Assembly: GCA_023425615.1 (NCBI GenBank)
Contig: JAFACJ010000678.1
Location: 1 to 6,599 of the forward strand
Length of the DNA: 6,599 nucleotides
Source: Actinomycetes bacterium
GTDB lineage: Bacteria > Actinomycetota > Actinomycetes > Streptosporangiales > Streptosporangiaceae
Direction of reading: 5' to 3'
The notes below the pieces were generated by a model that saw only the letters and a list, made by a program, of their open reading frames with translations, did no database searches and was not told the origin of the DNA. Made by a program: the position numbers and the translations under genes. Positions 6,519 through 6,599 of this stretch are shown one piece after another; position 1 is the stretch's first letter; the number at the start of each line of letters is the position of its first letter.

Positions 6519-6599
6519 ATGGGCGAGCACCTCAGACCCGCGGACCCGCGCGCACTCGGCCGGTTCGAGATCATCGAGCGGCTGGGCGAGGGCGGGCAG
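6519..6599 (+). CDS. Serine/threonine protein kinase, N-terminus only (cut by window edge)
   Basis: Only 27 codons are present and the frame is open at the right edge. After a short lead (MGEHLRPADPRAL) the sequence GRFEIIERLGEGGQ matches the start of an actinobacterial Hanks-type (PknB-like) kinase domain: the first beta strand followed by the glycine-rich ATP loop LGEGGxGxVY, which is cut after Gln27. Lead sequences of the type LxPxDPRxLGRF before LGEGGQG are common in actinobacterial kinases, as recalled. The ATG has a strong GGAGGA SD. The gene is divergent from the Nudix-NYN gene. Sensor domain, membrane segment and catalytic residues lie outside the window, so activity and role cannot be judged. 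Confidence 0.8.
   Translation, partial: MGEHLRPADPRALGRFEIIERLGEGGQ

Noticed and set aside
1..6599. Mobile elements, CRISPR arrays, tRNA or rRNA genes
   Set aside because: No transposase or integrase motif, spaced direct repeats, tRNA-like cloverleaf or rRNA segment was recognised on either strand.

Overview
This is a GC-rich chromosomal window (third codon positions mostly G or C, with GTG and TTG starts) from an actinobacterium. The style of the GntR/small-protein pair, the Nudix-NYN protein and the kinase N-terminus suggests Streptosporangiales/Thermomonosporaceae (Actinomadura-like). That placement is an inference from remembered family resemblance, not from a search.

Layout, left to right. 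(1) A complete urocanate hydratase gene (hutU, + strand, 22-1704), with no other hut gene in view. (2) Tail to tail with it, a minus-strand pair: a membrane-anchored clan GH-A (GH39/GH5-like) glycosidase (2997-4391) followed after 31 nt by a cytochrome P450 of the CYP125/CYP124 type (1724-2965). (3) A 72-aa conserved-type small protein (4509-4727, minus) divergent from a HutC-family GntR regulator with a UTRA domain (4837-5592, plus). Their 109-nt shared intergenic region contains an operator-like inverted repeat. (4) A Nudix hydrolase fused in frame to a NYN/PIN-like nuclease-fold domain (5595-6413, minus), ending 2 nt from the GntR stop. (5) The first 27 codons of a Ser/Thr protein kinase (6519 to the right edge, plus), divergent from the Nudix-NYN gene and readable only from its SD and glycine-rich loop.

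Three starts differ from the longest open frames. The P450 is placed at an ATG at 2965. The glycosidase is placed at a TTG at 4391, supported by a GGAGGG SD and by poor codon use upstream. The Nudix-NYN gene is placed at a GTG at 6413, because the longer frame runs into the kinase gene and has non-coding-like codon use there.

How the genes work together: the only pairings the sequence supports are glycosidase-P450 (probable co-transcription) and GntR-small protein (shared control region). The rest looks like unrelated single-gene units packed closely. No mobile element, CRISPR array, tRNA or rRNA was seen, and there is no gene-free stretch over 300 bases. The most unusual points are the Nudix-NYN fusion with its altered Nudix box, the GntR/small-protein module, and substitutions at normally invariant-looking positions of the urocanase. 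No clearly new multi-gene system is demonstrated.
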